Positions 44,101 to 53,434 of a stretch of 64,000 nucleotides of DNA are shown here, one piece after another. The DNA lies in NCBI RefSeq assembly GCF_014779765.1, contig NZ_JACXZA010000005.1, positions 248,001 to 312,000 of the forward strand, given 5' to 3'. Numbering within the stretch: position 1 is the first letter of the stretch; each line of letters starts with the position of its first letter. Position numbers and translations under genes: made by a program. The DNA is from Paenibacillus terricola (lineage in GTDB: Bacteria > Bacillota > Bacilli > Paenibacillales > Paenibacillaceae). The notes under the pieces were generated by a model. That model saw only the letters and a list, made by a program, of their open reading frames with translations. It did not search any database and was not told where the DNA came from.

Positions 44101-44640
44101 TACGTGCACCGCTCTTGCCGCCTTGCGGCAAAGCTCCTATTCACTGTATCTAGATACGATCCTCCGTCCGCATACTTCATTCGCACATGTCCACCTGTCA
44201 CCGCCCAATGATGATACTACGGTGGGAGACCACCTGAACCCTGGAACCGGAATGGTGCGGTGTTGGGATTGCGACGGGTGGAAGAAACTGCGTGTCGGGG
44301 ACGTATGCCCGCTCTTGCCGCATCCGCGGCAAAGCTAATGGCTTGCTGTATCTAAGTACGGTCAGTCGACCGCATACTTACTTCGAACGTGTCCACCTGT
44401 CACCGCCCATTGATGGTACTACGGTGGGAGGCCACCTGAACCCTGGAACCGAAATGGAGTGGTGTGGGACTGCAACGGGTGCAAGAAACTACGTGCTGGG
44501 AATGTGCACCGCTCTTGCCGCCTTGCGGCAAAGCTCCTGTTCGCTGTATCTAGATACGATCCTCCGTCCGCATACTTCATTCGCACATGTCCACCTGTCA
44601 CCGCCCATTGATGGTATTTCAGCGGGAGGCTATTGTAACG
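44098..44640. repeat. 200-bp tandem repeat, two full copies and a partial third
   Basis: The sequence GCTCTTGCCGC starts at 44111, 44311 and 44511, an exact 200-base period. Copies 1 and 3 are nearly identical for their first ~105 bases; copy 2 differs mainly in the middle. Every unit has a hairpin TTGCCGC/GCGGCAA with differing loops (CTT or ATCC), the phrase CACCTGTCACCGCCCA and, upstream, TGCGTGT or ACGTGCTGGGA. Short open frames in it on both strands have no ribosome sites. Confidence 0.9.
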
Positions 44641-44913
44641 GACCACAGAGACGCTAATTACAGTTGAAGAGCCTATTTTGAGCGCTAACGGACTTCACAA
44701 GCGCTATTTGATCGAAATGTGAGCTTCATATAAGATAATTCGTCTTATAAGTACATGTGAGTCCTTTAGAATCTGAGTTGTTTATTTTGGTGCGAATAGC
44801 TGCATCTCAGTCCGTTAGAGCTGGACAGAGACGCATGAGGGCTACTGCGTGTTGGGAGTTGCGTGCCCCTGTGGTGCACGGCTTTCTGTTGGTGCTTTGA
44901 TAGTGTGTTTGGG
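44641..44913. other. Gene-free flank of the tandem repeat
   Basis: No gene seen. Around 44850-44885 (GCGTGTTGGGAGTTGCGTGCC...GGTGCACGGC) there is another relative of the ACGTGCTGGGAGTCGTG hairpin found at 34.41 kb and in the tandem units. Confidence 0.5.
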
Positions 44914-44960
44914 AATGAAATAAGCGCTGCTCAGCTTTGCTGAACAGCGCTTATTTCATT
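44914..44960. terminator. Large hairpin before the two-component genes
   Basis: AATGAAATAAGCGCTG-TCAGC and GCTGA-CAGCGCTTATTTCATT pair over 22 positions with one mismatch and a TTT loop, T-rich on the right. Likely a bidirectional terminator isolating the next operon. Confidence 0.7.
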
Positions 44961-45101
44961 TTCAAGACTATATTGTCTACTCCCCTCATAATGGAGACGT
45001 GAATATTAAGAAGTTCTTCATAAATTTGATTAACGAATGTTAAGACTTTTTATTTACAATTGTGTTAGGAAACAGATGAGTCACAGGAGGGATAGAAACC
45101 G

Positions 45102-45794
45102 ATGGAGCAGCGCACGGTGCTGGTCGTCGACGACGATAAAGAAATACGCGACGCCATTGAGATTTACTTGAAGCATGAGGGCATATCCGTGCTGAAAGCA
45201 AAGGATGGATTAGAAGCACTGGAAATGTTGGAGGCAAGTGAAGTACATCTCATCATTTTGGACATCATGATGCCCAGAGTTGACGGTATAACGGCTACCT
45301 TCAGAATTCGGGAAAATCGTAACCTCCCTATCCTCATCCTGAGTGCGAAGAGCGAGGACAGCGATAAAATTCTAGGGCTCCATGTCGGAGCGGATGACTA
45401 TGTCACCAAGCCGTTTAATCCGATGGAGCTTATTGCAAGGGTGAAATCACTGCTAAGAAGATATGTAACATTCGGCTCTTACGAAGGCATCAAGCGAATG
45501 ATCGATATACGCGGACTTACGTTGAATCAAGACGCCAAAGAAGTAAGCGTGAATGGCGAAGCGGTAAAGCTGACGCCTATCGAGTATAAGATCGTGGAGC
45601 TGCTGATGACCAACGCAGGACGAGTCCTCTCCATTCAGGAAATCTATGAACGCGTCTGGAGAGAGCCTGGTTATAATGCGGAGAATACGGTTGCTGTTCA
45701 CATCCGCAAAATACGCGAGAAGATCGAGTTCGATCCTAAAAATCCGAGATATTTGAAGGTGGTATGGGGCATTGGATACAAAATGGAAAAATAG
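45102..45794 (+). CDS. OmpR-family response regulator
   Basis: A 230-aa DNA-binding regulator. Receiver domain with acidic pair Asp10-Asp12, phosphoacceptor Asp54 in IILDIMMPRVDG, and Lys in DYVTKPFNPMEL. C-terminal winged helix with LTPIEYKIVELLMTNAGRVLS and VAVHIRKIREKI. VanR/PhoB-like. ATG follows CAGGAGGGATAGAAACCG. It is paired with the histidine kinase whose start overlaps its end by 23 bases. Confidence 0.95.
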   Translation: MEQRTVLVVDDDKEIRDAIEIYLKHEGISVLKAKDGLEALEMLEASEVHLIILDIMMPRVDGITATFRIRENRNLPILILSAKSEDSDKILGLHVGADDYVTKPFNPMELIARVKSLLRRYVTFGSYEGIKRMIDIRGLTLNQDAKEVSVNGEAVKLTPIEYKIVELLMTNAGRVLSIQEIYERVWREPGYNAENTVAVHIRKIREKIEFDPKNPRYLKVVWGIGYKMEK

Positions 45795-48024
45795 CACCTT
45801 ATTCGCGCTCTGCGCTTTCCTGTTGGTCATTGGTTTGAGCGGCCCCATTGCGTTCTTCGATCAAGGGAGCCGTTACCTGCATCGCGATTACTATCGGACA
45901 CCGGATTTTACTCAGCAGCTTGATCAATTTGCCTCCTACCTGAACTTGTTCGAGCTAAACGCGATCTCCAGGCAGGAAGCCAAATCATCCATCACAATCG
46001 TGGATAACGAAATCATCGAATATCGCAACCACCAAGGCTCTCTTTCGGATCAACTCAATAATCTCCGGGACGAATACGAACCTCTCATTCAAGATGCTAC
46101 CGCCAACAAGAACGATAAAGTTGCTGACTTCTATACGGCTAAACGGGATCAGGAGCAAGAGAATCTGATGAAGCTGTACAAAGATGATGATTATGTCACA
46201 GCACTTATTCGCAAGGAGAAGGAACAACAAATCGACAGCTATTACGAGGAGCGAGAATATTCCCGCACTGAATTTAATAATCTTCGGGATCAGTTCGACT
46301 ATTATTTCCGCAGTGTTCCCACAGGTACTGTACATACGAGTCTAAGCGCTCAGAATGAGTACGCCGCTGTGAATCAATTATTCGGCGACAGCTACAGCTA
46401 TATCACGGATTACAGGACGGATGTCAACAACTCCTTGCATAACTGGATACAAGGACACGAGCTTCTGAACGACTCCATCGTCCCTTATCGTGGCTATATT
46501 GCCGTTCCCAAAACCAGTCCGCTGCTGGATGCTGCCCACAAATACAGACAAGAACAAATCCTCTTGTTCGGCTACTGCCTGTTAGGCACAGCTTTACTCG
46601 TCTTATGCCTTCTCCGAATGAGACAATGGTTGGTCGTTCGAACAGAAAGAGAGCGGTTAAAAACGAACTATCTTCAGATTCCTGTGGATATGCGAATACT
46701 GCTTCTGGCCGCATCATCCCTGCTGACGATCAATTTGATCGCTCGCTTAGCGGATCAGTTTATCTCCTTCATCCATACACCTATGGTTGACGGCGGAAAG
46801 CTTCTATTCATCATCATAATCGCAACGATAGGTATGATGCTGATCCTTCTTCAAGGGCAGCTGTTTACCAATCCGCTAAGCAACCGGAGTGATATCAGAC
46901 AGGAATGGACTCGTTCCTTGTTGATGCGCGGCGTCATCCGTGCGAAAGCCAATTTCGCTTCAGTAAAGAATCAGGTGAAGGACTCTTTTATTTATCAAAA
47001 CACGGGAATACGACTGCTTGCTTTCACTTCAATCGTAATTGGAATAGGCTTTATTGAAGGATGCGCGGCATATTCGTTCGTTCGGAGGGGTGACGCCTCA
47101 TTCTTCTTGTTGTCACCGATTCTCGCCATTGCTGTAATCGCCATGCTGCTGCTATATATTCGGCAGTTTGCCTATCTGAACCGAGTCGCCCAAGCAGCGG
47201 ATGAATTAGTCGCAGGCCGAACACCTAGCGAGCTGCCTCAGTCAGGAAATAGTGTAGTCACATCGCTTGCGATCAATATCAATGCATTAAGACGAGGCGT
47301 TAAGACGCTGCAGAATGAGCAAGCAAAGAGTGAACGGTTAAAGACAGAGCTCATTACTAACGTCAGTCACGATCTGCGTACGCCGCTAACTTCGATTATC
47401 ACCTACGCAGAGCTATTGAAATCCGAGGATGCAACCGATGACGAGCGAGCTGCCTACGTCGAGATTATCGATCAGAAATCAAAGCGATTAAAGACGATGA
47501 TCGACGACTTATTCGAAGTGTCAACCATGGCAAGCGGCAACGCGAAGCTGATCCATGCGAAGACAGACCTCGTTCAACTCATGCATCAGGCACTGGCAGA
47601 ATACAAGGACGTGATGGACAGTTCTGACGTACAATTCCGCATCTCTTTGCCGGAAGAACCGATCTACACGCTTGCAGATGGCCAGAAGCTGTGGCGCGCA
47701 TTCGATAATCTCATCGGGAACATGGTGAAATATTCGATGAACAATACACGCGCTTATATTGCGATACAAGTATCGGAACGACAAGACGTCATGATTTCAT
47801 TCAAAAATATATCTAAGTACGAGATCGGCGATAATCCCGATGAACTGTTCGAAAGGTTCAAGCGCGGGGATACGTCACGCCATACCGAAGGGTCGGGCCT
47901 TGGACTTGCAATTGCTAAGTCCATTGTTGATCTTCACGATGGCCATCTGATATTAGAAACCGATGGCGACCTATTTAAAGCCTCTGTCATCCTTCCGCTG
48001 GAAGTTGCGCAAGCTGCCTCCTGA
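45772..48024 (+). CDS. Membrane sensor histidine kinase with large ectodomain
   Basis: A 750-aa kinase. TM helix at about 9-28, then a roughly 230-residue extracellular domain with charged coiled-coil-like stretches (KNDKVADFYTAKRDQEQENLMKLY), then about five more helices between 263 and 465, an unusual layout. HisKA phosphoacceptor His533 in NVSHDLRTPLTSI; ATPase domain with DNLIGNMVKYS and EGSGLGLAIAKSIV. TTG start at 45772 with AAGGTGG 9 bases away, overlapping the response regulator gene. Stimulus unknown. Confidence 0.92.
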   Translation: MDTKWKNSTLFALCAFLLVIGLSGPIAFFDQGSRYLHRDYYRTPDFTQQLDQFASYLNLFELNAISRQEAKSSITIVDNEIIEYRNHQGSLSDQLNNLRDEYEPLIQDATANKNDKVADFYTAKRDQEQENLMKLYKDDDYVTALIRKEKEQQIDSYYEEREYSRTEFNNLRDQFDYYFRSVPTGTVHTSLSAQNEYAAVNQLFGDSYSYITDYRTDVNNSLHNWIQGHELLNDSIVPYRGYIAVPKTSPLLDAAHKYRQEQILLFGYCLLGTALLVLCLLRMRQWLVVRTERERLKTNYLQIPVDMRILLLAASSLLTINLIARLADQFISFIHTPMVDGGKLLFIIIIATIGMMLILLQGQLFTNPLSNRSDIRQEWTRSLLMRGVIRAKANFASVKNQVKDSFIYQNTGIRLLAFTSIVIGIGFIEGCAAYSFVRRGDASFFLLSPILAIAVIAMLLLYIRQFAYLNRVAQAADELVAGRTPSELPQSGNSVVTSLAININALRRGVKTLQNEQAKSERLKTELITNVSHDLRTPLTSIITYAELLKSEDATDDERAAYVEIIDQKSKRLKTMIDDLFEVSTMASGNAKLIHAKTDLVQLMHQALAEYKDVMDSSDVQFRISLPEEPIYTLADGQKLWRAFDNLIGNMVKYSMNNTRAYIAIQVSERQDVMISFKNISKYEIGDNPDELFERFKRGDTSRHTEGSGLGLAIAKSIVDLHDGHLILETDGDLFKASVILPLEVAQAAS

Positions 48025-48035
48025 CGATAAGACGC

Positions 48036-48077
48036 AAAAGCCCCTAATTCTCGCTGAAGCGAGGATTAGGGGCTTTT
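48036..48077. terminator. Terminator after histidine kinase gene
   Basis: AAAAGCCCCTAAT (48036-48048) pairs with ATTAGGGGCTTTT (48065-48077), with an inner CTCGC/GCGAG stem. Confidence 0.9.
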
Positions 48078-48150
48078 GAATGAATAAGGCCTTACAGATT
48101 AAGATGTGTTTGGGACTATAATCGACTGCTTTATTGTACGGTTTTACAGA

Positions 48151-48795
48151 CTAGTACTTAAGGTTGAATTCTTTGTCTTGGTTATAATTCCGGCTGTAAG
48201 CGTAATAGACAAGCCGATAAACAATCTCAGCGAATGCAATTCCGCCTAATACATCTAAGAGCGAGTGCTGTTTGACAAAAACAGTGGATGCAATAATAAG
48301 CCATAATAAAACCGACCACATCGTTCGCAGCGGAGCCTTAACGTTCATCTGCCGCTGAAGAGTTATAAATAACAAATAACTAGTCAAACAGTGGATGCTC
48401 GGAAAACAATTGTATGGGGCATCCGCTTGATACATAAAATTGACGAGATCATGTATCCTATCATTATTAGGAATATCAGGACGCGGCACATAGGTAGGAA
48501 ATAACCAGAAACAAATGTTTCCGGCCATTACTGCAATGTTATAAATGATAAGCGTTCTCCAGTAGATCTCCCGCATTCTTATGGCCAGATATATAAAACT
48601 TGCATAAAGCACCGGCATCCAGCTCATATAGGGAAAGATGAACCATTCCACAAACGGAATTTTCGTATCTATCCAAGTGTAATCCAACCTACTATTCGCA
48701 CCAAATCGTTCGCTAATCCAAACATATAACATCCCCTGAACGGGGATCGTGAGTATACCAATCATATGTTTCCATCTCAGCACTAGCTCTCTCAT
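48151..48795 (-). CDS. PAP2-superfamily membrane phosphatase
   Basis: A 214-aa integral membrane protein with about six helices. PAP2 motifs: PSIHCLTSYLLF (the SxxH motif) and KQHSLLDVLGGI (catalytic His and Asp). The first PAP2 motif (KxxxxxxRP) appears as PTYVPRPDI. This variant is like the group often annotated as PAP2 or inositol-phosphorylceramide-synthase-like. It could dephosphorylate a phospholipid or polyprenyl diphosphate outside the membrane. ATG 48795 has AGGTG; an ATG seven codons earlier has no ribosome site. Confidence 0.85.
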   Translation of the reverse strand: MRELVLRWKHMIGILTIPVQGMLYVWISERFGANSRLDYTWIDTKIPFVEWFIFPYMSWMPVLYASFIYLAIRMREIYWRTLIIYNIAVMAGNICFWLFPTYVPRPDIPNNDRIHDLVNFMYQADAPYNCFPSIHCLTSYLLFITLQRQMNVKAPLRTMWSVLLWLIIASTVFVKQHSLLDVLGGIAFAEIVYRLVYYAYSRNYNQDKEFNLKY

Positions 48796-48842
48796 TTGTG
48801 CACCTACAGTCTGCATAGAAATGATAAAGCCTGTACGTTCTA

Positions 48843-48888
48843 AAGAAAAATCCTCTTCCCCCGCTCAAAGCGAAGGTTAGAGGATTCT
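48843..48888 (-). terminator. Terminator after inositol phosphatase gene
   Basis: Minus-strand AATCCTCTAACC... pairs with ...GAAGAGGATT, followed by TTTCTTTA. Confidence 0.65.
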
Positions 48889-48952
48889 TCTAGTCATCGT
48901 GCCTGTCTGCACATCAGTCTACGAGGACGTATTCTGGAATTTCATTCGACCA

Positions 48953-49804
48953 TTAACCGTGTATCGCCGACTTCTTCAGCTCGCTAATGAAGCTGTCGTG
49001 CACTTTGCCGTTCGATGCCGCAACATGGCGTACACCAAGATGGTAGGGTTCGCCTACGATGTCGGTAACGATACCGCCCGACTCCTTGATAAGCAGCGAG
49101 CCTGCTGCAATATCCCAAGCATTGAGGCCGTATTCCCAGAAGCCGCTTAAACGTCCCGCTGCTACATACGCCATATGTAGAGCAGCCGATCCGCCGGAAC
49201 GGATGTTGCGTACCTGCGGCGCGATAGCCTGCAAGCTTTGCATATTCAATCGAGCGTTCTCAGGGCTTGCCGGGAAACCTGTCGCAATCAAACCTTCGCG
49301 GAGCGTTCCTTCTTCAGAGACGCTCATTACCTGGCCATGCACATAAGCGCCTTTGCCCTTCTCGGCTACGAACAACTCATCGCGCATCGGATCGTACACA
49401 ACGCCGACGATTACCTCGCCCTTATGCGCCAATGCGATGGATACCGAGAAGAACGGGAAGCCATGAACGAAGTTCGTCGTGCCATCGACGGGATCAACGA
49501 TCCACAAGTATTCCTCATCCTGCATTTCTTGCAGCGCCTGCGCCGACGCTTCCGGCCCAGGCTCAACGCCTTCTTCGCCTAGAAAAGAATGATGGGGAAA
49601 TTGAATCATAATCAGATTACGAATCATTTTCTCTGCGCCCTTGTCCACTTCCGTAACAAGGTCTTGCGCCGAATATTTCAATGAAAGACTCGTATGCTTA
49701 CCGAGCTTCGTCTTAATCCATTCACCTGCTTTGGCCGCGCAGTTGATTGCAACGGCTGTGAAGCTTTTGCCCCCGATTACGGGCGTGTCCTGTTCGCTCA
49801 CCAT
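48953..49804 (-). CDS. Inositol monophosphatase family protein
   Basis: A 283-aa Mg2+-dependent phosphatase. Metal and catalytic motifs: FLGEEGVE, WIVDPVDGTTNFVHGFP, and YGLNAWDIAAGSLLIKESGG, all intact. It could act on inositol-1-phosphate or related sugar phosphates (SuhB/YktC group). The frame is open 38 codons upstream, overlapping the TauE gene, but ATG 49804 has AAGGGGTG at good spacing. Transcribed downstream of the TauE-like gene. Confidence 0.92.
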   Translation of the reverse strand: MVSEQDTPVIGGKSFTAVAINCAAKAGEWIKTKLGKHTSLSLKYSAQDLVTEVDKGAEKMIRNLIMIQFPHHSFLGEEGVEPGPEASAQALQEMQDEEYLWIVDPVDGTTNFVHGFPFFSVSIALAHKGEVIVGVVYDPMRDELFVAEKGKGAYVHGQVMSVSEEGTLREGLIATGFPASPENARLNMQSLQAIAPQVRNIRSGGSAALHMAYVAAGRLSGFWEYGLNAWDIAAGSLLIKESGGIVTDIVGEPYHLGVRHVAASNGKVHDSFISELKKSAIHG

Positions 49805-49895
49805 TACGCACCCCTTCCAACAACACACTGCATGATTTAAATTACAATACGTCCTAAGGCCTTCAAAGTTTCGCCTGTTTCGGCATTCAGACCGC

Positions 49896-50717
49896 CTACA
49901 TTTCTGACAACCCTTCAATAATGAGCTGCGCCGCCATCACAACAAATGTGACTCGAAGCAGCCACAGCAGCGCTTTTCCCGTCATTTTCGAAGCGATATA
50001 TGCACCCAACTTGCCGCCGATCCATGCGCCAGGCACAAGCATCAGTACAATCCACCAATTCGTCTCGCCCAGATAGGCGTGCACGCCTGTTCCTAGTATC
50101 GAAGATAAGAAAATGACGAACATCGAGGTTGCCGTCGCCACATGCGGCGGGAACCGGAACAGCAGCACCATAACCGGCACGAACAGCGAACCGCCGCCAA
50201 TGCCGAACAATCCTGAGATTAGGCCCACTAGCAGCCCGACCAGAAGCGCAGGCAGTACGGCATAACCGTACTCATGCGTAACCCCTTTGTCATCCGTGTA
50301 TGTACGTACGACTGGCCATTGCTTCGCAATTGGCTTCATATAGTCGCGCGCAACCAGTAAACCTGCCATCAGCAGCATGAAAATACCGAATGACAGCTGG
50401 AATGCGCCGCCCTTAATATGCCCGGTCAAGGCAGAACCCACCATTGCGGCGGGTCCGCTGGTAATAAACAGCATCCATCCGCTGCGCCAATCGACGCGAC
50501 GCTTCTTAGCATATGACATCGTTGATGCCAACGCTGTGACAATAAGCACGGCAAGCGAAGTGCCAACCGCCGTTGGATGCTCAACTGTGCTGCCCGTAAG
50601 CTCTGCGCCTAGCAATGTCAAAGCCGGCACGATAATGATGCCGCCGCCAAGCCCGACGATGCTGCCGAACACAGCGGAGATAAGGCCCAGCAAAGCAAGC
50701 ATGATGATCTCCAGCAA
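49896..50717 (-). CDS. TauE/SafE (DUF81) family permease
   Basis: A 273-aa membrane protein with about eight helices in two repeats. GLGGGIIIVPALTLLGA in the first and GIGGGSLFVPVMVLLFRFP in the second are the family glycine motifs. Relatives export sulfite or other organosulfur anions; the true substrate here is unknown. The best start is TTG 50717 (GAAGGAACGAG upstream), which gives the usual MLEIIMLALLGL beginning; an ATG five codons later is an alternative. Confidence 0.87.
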   Translation of the reverse strand: MLEIIMLALLGLISAVFGSIVGLGGGIIIVPALTLLGAELTGSTVEHPTAVGTSLAVLIVTALASTMSYAKKRRVDWRSGWMLFITSGPAAMVGSALTGHIKGGAFQLSFGIFMLLMAGLLVARDYMKPIAKQWPVVRTYTDDKGVTHEYGYAVLPALLVGLLVGLISGLFGIGGGSLFVPVMVLLFRFPPHVATATSMFVIFLSSILGTGVHAYLGETNWWIVLMLVPGAWIGGKLGAYIASKMTGKALLWLLRVTFVVMAAQLIIEGLSEM

Positions 50718-50764
50718 ACTCGTTCCTTCTTCCTTATGTATATGTCTGGATAGACTGTCCCATC

Positions 50765-50812
50765 GATCATGGCTGGAGGCCGCCACCCTAACGTGGTGGC
50801 AGCCTCCTCTTA
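50765..50812 (-). terminator. Hairpin between uvsE and TauE genes
   Basis: Minus-strand GAGGCTGCCACC pairs with GGTGGCGGCCTC (one mismatch). There is no clear T run, so it may be only a partial terminator. Confidence 0.45.
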
Positions 50813-50815
50813 CAG

Positions 50816-51877
50816 TTACAACTCAATCGCCGATGGGCCGACGACTCGAACCCGTTCCCCTTGCGCCTGCATAGTGCGAAAATCATCCATTAAGCGGAAC
50901 ACCGCATCGTCCTTCTGCTTCGCTTCCAGCATGCAGTCGATCATCGGCACAGAATCGGCGACCGACTGCAGAAACCGCAGCAGCGGCTCAGGATCCACAT
51001 AGTCAGCATGACCGCGAGGGTCAGTGACACTCTTCGGACTGGAAGCGTGAATCTTCGGCGGCAGCATCATCGGACCACCGGGCCAATCAGGCGTCGCTGC
51101 ACCAATCGACTCGATAACATCTGAGTCCTTCGCCAACCGCTCATTCTCTCGCTGCCAAGTACCGATGATACGCGGCCATAGCTCGCCGATGAGCGACTCC
51201 TCGGTCTCGCCGCCATCATTGACTGCATGGTGATGAATGTCCAACACCATCGGCACTTCCACTGCCTCAGCAATGCCAAGCGTTTCGCGGACATTAAACG
51301 TTTTGTCGTCGTTCTCCAGCGTTACGCGGCGGCGCAGCCGCTCGTCCAGTCCGCTGAACTGTTCGATGAATCGATCGCCCGACACCAGTTTGTCGCCGTA
51401 GGCGCCGCCGACGTGGATATTATTTTTGGCCGACTCGTTAAGCCCCATCGCCTCCAGCATCCGCACATGGTATTCCATGTCATTACGGGAGCTGGCCAGC
51501 ACTTCAGGCCTAGGGGTACTAAATACACAAAAATGGTCCGGATGAAACGATACGCGCATGCCGTTATCACGCACGAAGGCGCCGATCTCCGCGAACTTGT
51601 CCGCCAACGCCGGGTATGGATTCCAATCCTTCACCGCATCATGCGTAGCAAGCGGAATAAGCTTGGACGAGAAACGGTACACTTGAACGCCGCTGCCTCG
51701 GCAATGACGCAGCAACCGAAGCGTATTGTTCAAGTTCTCCTCAGCCAGCCGCTCCAACTTGCGCAGCGCAGCCTCCCGGTCATCGAGCTTCGAGAAATTC
51801 GCGTAGGTCATCGTCCTTGAAGGAGACGCCTTCTCCAGCAGCATGCTCATCGCTACGAATCCGAACCGTACAATCAT
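50816..51877 (-). CDS. uvsE: UV DNA damage endonuclease
   Basis: A 353-aa TIM-barrel nuclease that nicks 5' to UV photoproducts. Signature start RFGFVAMSM, VYRFSSKLIPL, MRVSFHPDHFCVFSTPR, HVGGAYGDK, LENDDKTF, and DIHHHAVN are all typical of UvsE/UVDE metal ligands. ATG overlaps the stop of the small upstream gene (ATGA), so the two are coupled. Common in spore formers, where it helps repair UV damage during germination. Confidence 0.96.
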   Translation of the reverse strand: MIVRFGFVAMSMLLEKASPSRTMTYANFSKLDDREAALRKLERLAEENLNNTLRLLRHCRGSGVQVYRFSSKLIPLATHDAVKDWNPYPALADKFAEIGAFVRDNGMRVSFHPDHFCVFSTPRPEVLASSRNDMEYHVRMLEAMGLNESAKNNIHVGGAYGDKLVSGDRFIEQFSGLDERLRRRVTLENDDKTFNVRETLGIAEAVEVPMVLDIHHHAVNDGGETEESLIGELWPRIIGTWQRENERLAKDSDVIESIGAATPDWPGGPMMLPPKIHASSPKSVTDPRGHADYVDPEPLLRFLQSVADSVPMIDCMLEAKQKDDAVFRLMDDFRTMQAQGERVRVVGPSAIEL

Positions 51878-52194
51878 GCGCCTTGCTCTCCGAAGAACAT
51901 TTCGTACGCAAGCGCCGTCTGCACGCGCGCTTCTTCCTCCGTCAGCTTCCGAACCAATTCCATCTCAACTTGCGTCACTTCTTCGCCTTGGAAGTTAATC
52001 TCCGCGATCGAAGCGACGATGCGAACGATCGCAATCGCTTGGTTGCTCGGTGAATAAGCAATTACCTTCTGGCCTGTCGGGAATACGCGGAAGTCTTTTT
52101 TGACCATTTTGCCGCGACCATACTCCAGCAGCTCGTACAGCTCCTGCTCCGACTTGAATTTGCATACGGAATTGAACTCAGTCTGAAAACCCAT
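51874..52194 (-). CDS. Conserved hypothetical protein, translationally coupled to uvsE
   Basis: A 106-aa soluble acidic protein. I do not recognise the family. It starts MGFQTEFNSVCKFKSEQELY and has a mixed alpha/beta look, with a beta-strand-rich centre (KVIAYSPSNQAIAIVRIVASI) and a C-terminal helix rich in Glu. ATG 52194 has GGGAGG ten bases upstream; the 47 codons open before it have none. Its stop overlaps the uvsE ATG. It could be an accessory to UV repair, or unrelated but co-expressed. Confidence 0.75.
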   Translation of the reverse strand: MGFQTEFNSVCKFKSEQELYELLEYGRGKMVKKDFRVFPTGQKVIAYSPSNQAIAIVRIVASIAEINFQGEEVTQVEMELVRKLTEEEARVQTALAYEMFFGEQGA

Positions 52195-52267
52195 GATTGT
52201 GCCGCCTCCCTGCTCTTTACGAATATGAAATGCTGATAATAGCTTGTCCGATGTGCAAAGCGGTCCC

Positions 52268-53377
52268 TTAGAGAGGGGAACCGCCGCCGTATTCGATTCG
52301 CTGCTTGTCGGCATGACGCTGCAGCGCCAGTTCAATCAGTGTGTCGAGCAGCTCGCTATAAGGAACGCCCGTCTCTTTCCACATGAGCGGATACATGCTG
52401 AATGGCGTAAAACCAGGCATCGTATTCACTTCATTGATGAGAAGCTCGCCATCGGACTTACGCAGGAAGAAGTCGACGCGGGACAGCCCCGATCCGTCGA
52501 TCGCCTGATAAGCGCGAAGCGCCAGCTCACGAACCGCATCCGACGTCTCTTGCGGGATGTTCGCCGGAATTTCCATTACAGAGGTTCCATCAATATACTT
52601 TGCTTTATAATCGTAAAAATCATTCGAAGCGCGAATCTCGCCCGGTACGGACGCACGCGGCTCATCGTTGCCAAGCACGCTCACTTCGATCTCGCGCGCA
52701 TCAACGAATTCCTCTACGATGACCTTGCGGTCGTAGCGGAATGCGAAATCGATCGCTGCAACCAGCTCTTCGCGGTTTCTTGCCTTGGAGATGCCAACGC
52801 TGGAACCCAAGTTAGCTGGTTTAATGAAGCAAGGGTAGCCAAGCGAGATCTCGATCTCGTTGATGTGGTAGCTCGAATCCTTCTCCCATTGCGTACGGTT
52901 GAAGTAACGGAACATGCACTGCGCGAGCCCTTCGTGCGCGAACACTTTCTTCATTACAATTTTGTCCATGCCAACTGCCGATGCCAGGACGCCAGCGCCT
53001 ACGTATGGGATATTCGCCATCTCCAGCAGGCCTTGAATCGTGCCATCTTCACCAAACGTGCCATGCAGCAGCGGGAAAATAACGTCCAGCGCGCGGCTCT
53101 CGCCGCCTGCTGCGCCCGTCTGCAGACCTTGGAATACAGGTGCCAGCGCAGCGCCTTCTCCGTTATTCCCTTCCAGACGAAGGACAGCAGTGTCCTTCGG
53201 CGGCGCCAACAGCACGTCGCCTGAACGCCACTGACCATCCTGCGTAATGTAGAATGGTTTTACCTCGTAACGGTTATAGTCAAATTCGCCCATCACTGCA
53301 AGCGCAGTGCGAAGCGATACTTCATGCTCTCCTGATTTTCCCCCGTAGATCAAACCTACGCGAACCTTCTCGCCCAT
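52268..53377 (-). CDS. ddl: D-alanine--D-alanine ligase
   Basis: A 369-aa ATP-grasp enzyme making the D-Ala-D-Ala peptidoglycan precursor. It has IYGGKSGEHEVSLRTA, LHGTFGEDGTIQGL, PCFIKPANLGSSVGISK, the FYDYKAKY tyrosine loop typical of D-Ala-D-Ala rather than D-Ala-D-Lac enzymes, and INEVNTMPGFTPFSMYP. ATG with CGGAGGAAAAG. It lies just upstream of the small gene before uvsE. Confidence 0.96.
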   Translation of the reverse strand: MGEKVRVGLIYGGKSGEHEVSLRTALAVMGEFDYNRYEVKPFYITQDGQWRSGDVLLAPPKDTAVLRLEGNNGEGAALAPVFQGLQTGAAGGESRALDVIFPLLHGTFGEDGTIQGLLEMANIPYVGAGVLASAVGMDKIVMKKVFAHEGLAQCMFRYFNRTQWEKDSSYHINEIEISLGYPCFIKPANLGSSVGISKARNREELVAAIDFAFRYDRKVIVEEFVDAREIEVSVLGNDEPRASVPGEIRASNDFYDYKAKYIDGTSVMEIPANIPQETSDAVRELALRAYQAIDGSGLSRVDFFLRKSDGELLINEVNTMPGFTPFSMYPLMWKETGVPYSELLDTLIELALQRHADKQRIEYGGGSPL

Positions 53378-53434
53378 TTCACTTTTCCTCCGCTTGCTCG
53401 TAATTACGGCCTTCTAATGAATTATTGCCTTCAT

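Noticed and set aside
44098-44640. CRISPR array
   Set aside because: The 200-base period and long near-identical units are not CRISPR-like, and no cas gene is in the window.
44123-44657. Short open frames within the 200-bp tandem repeat
   Set aside because: No ribosome sites; the frames simply follow the repeat, and the similar peptides come from repeated DNA.
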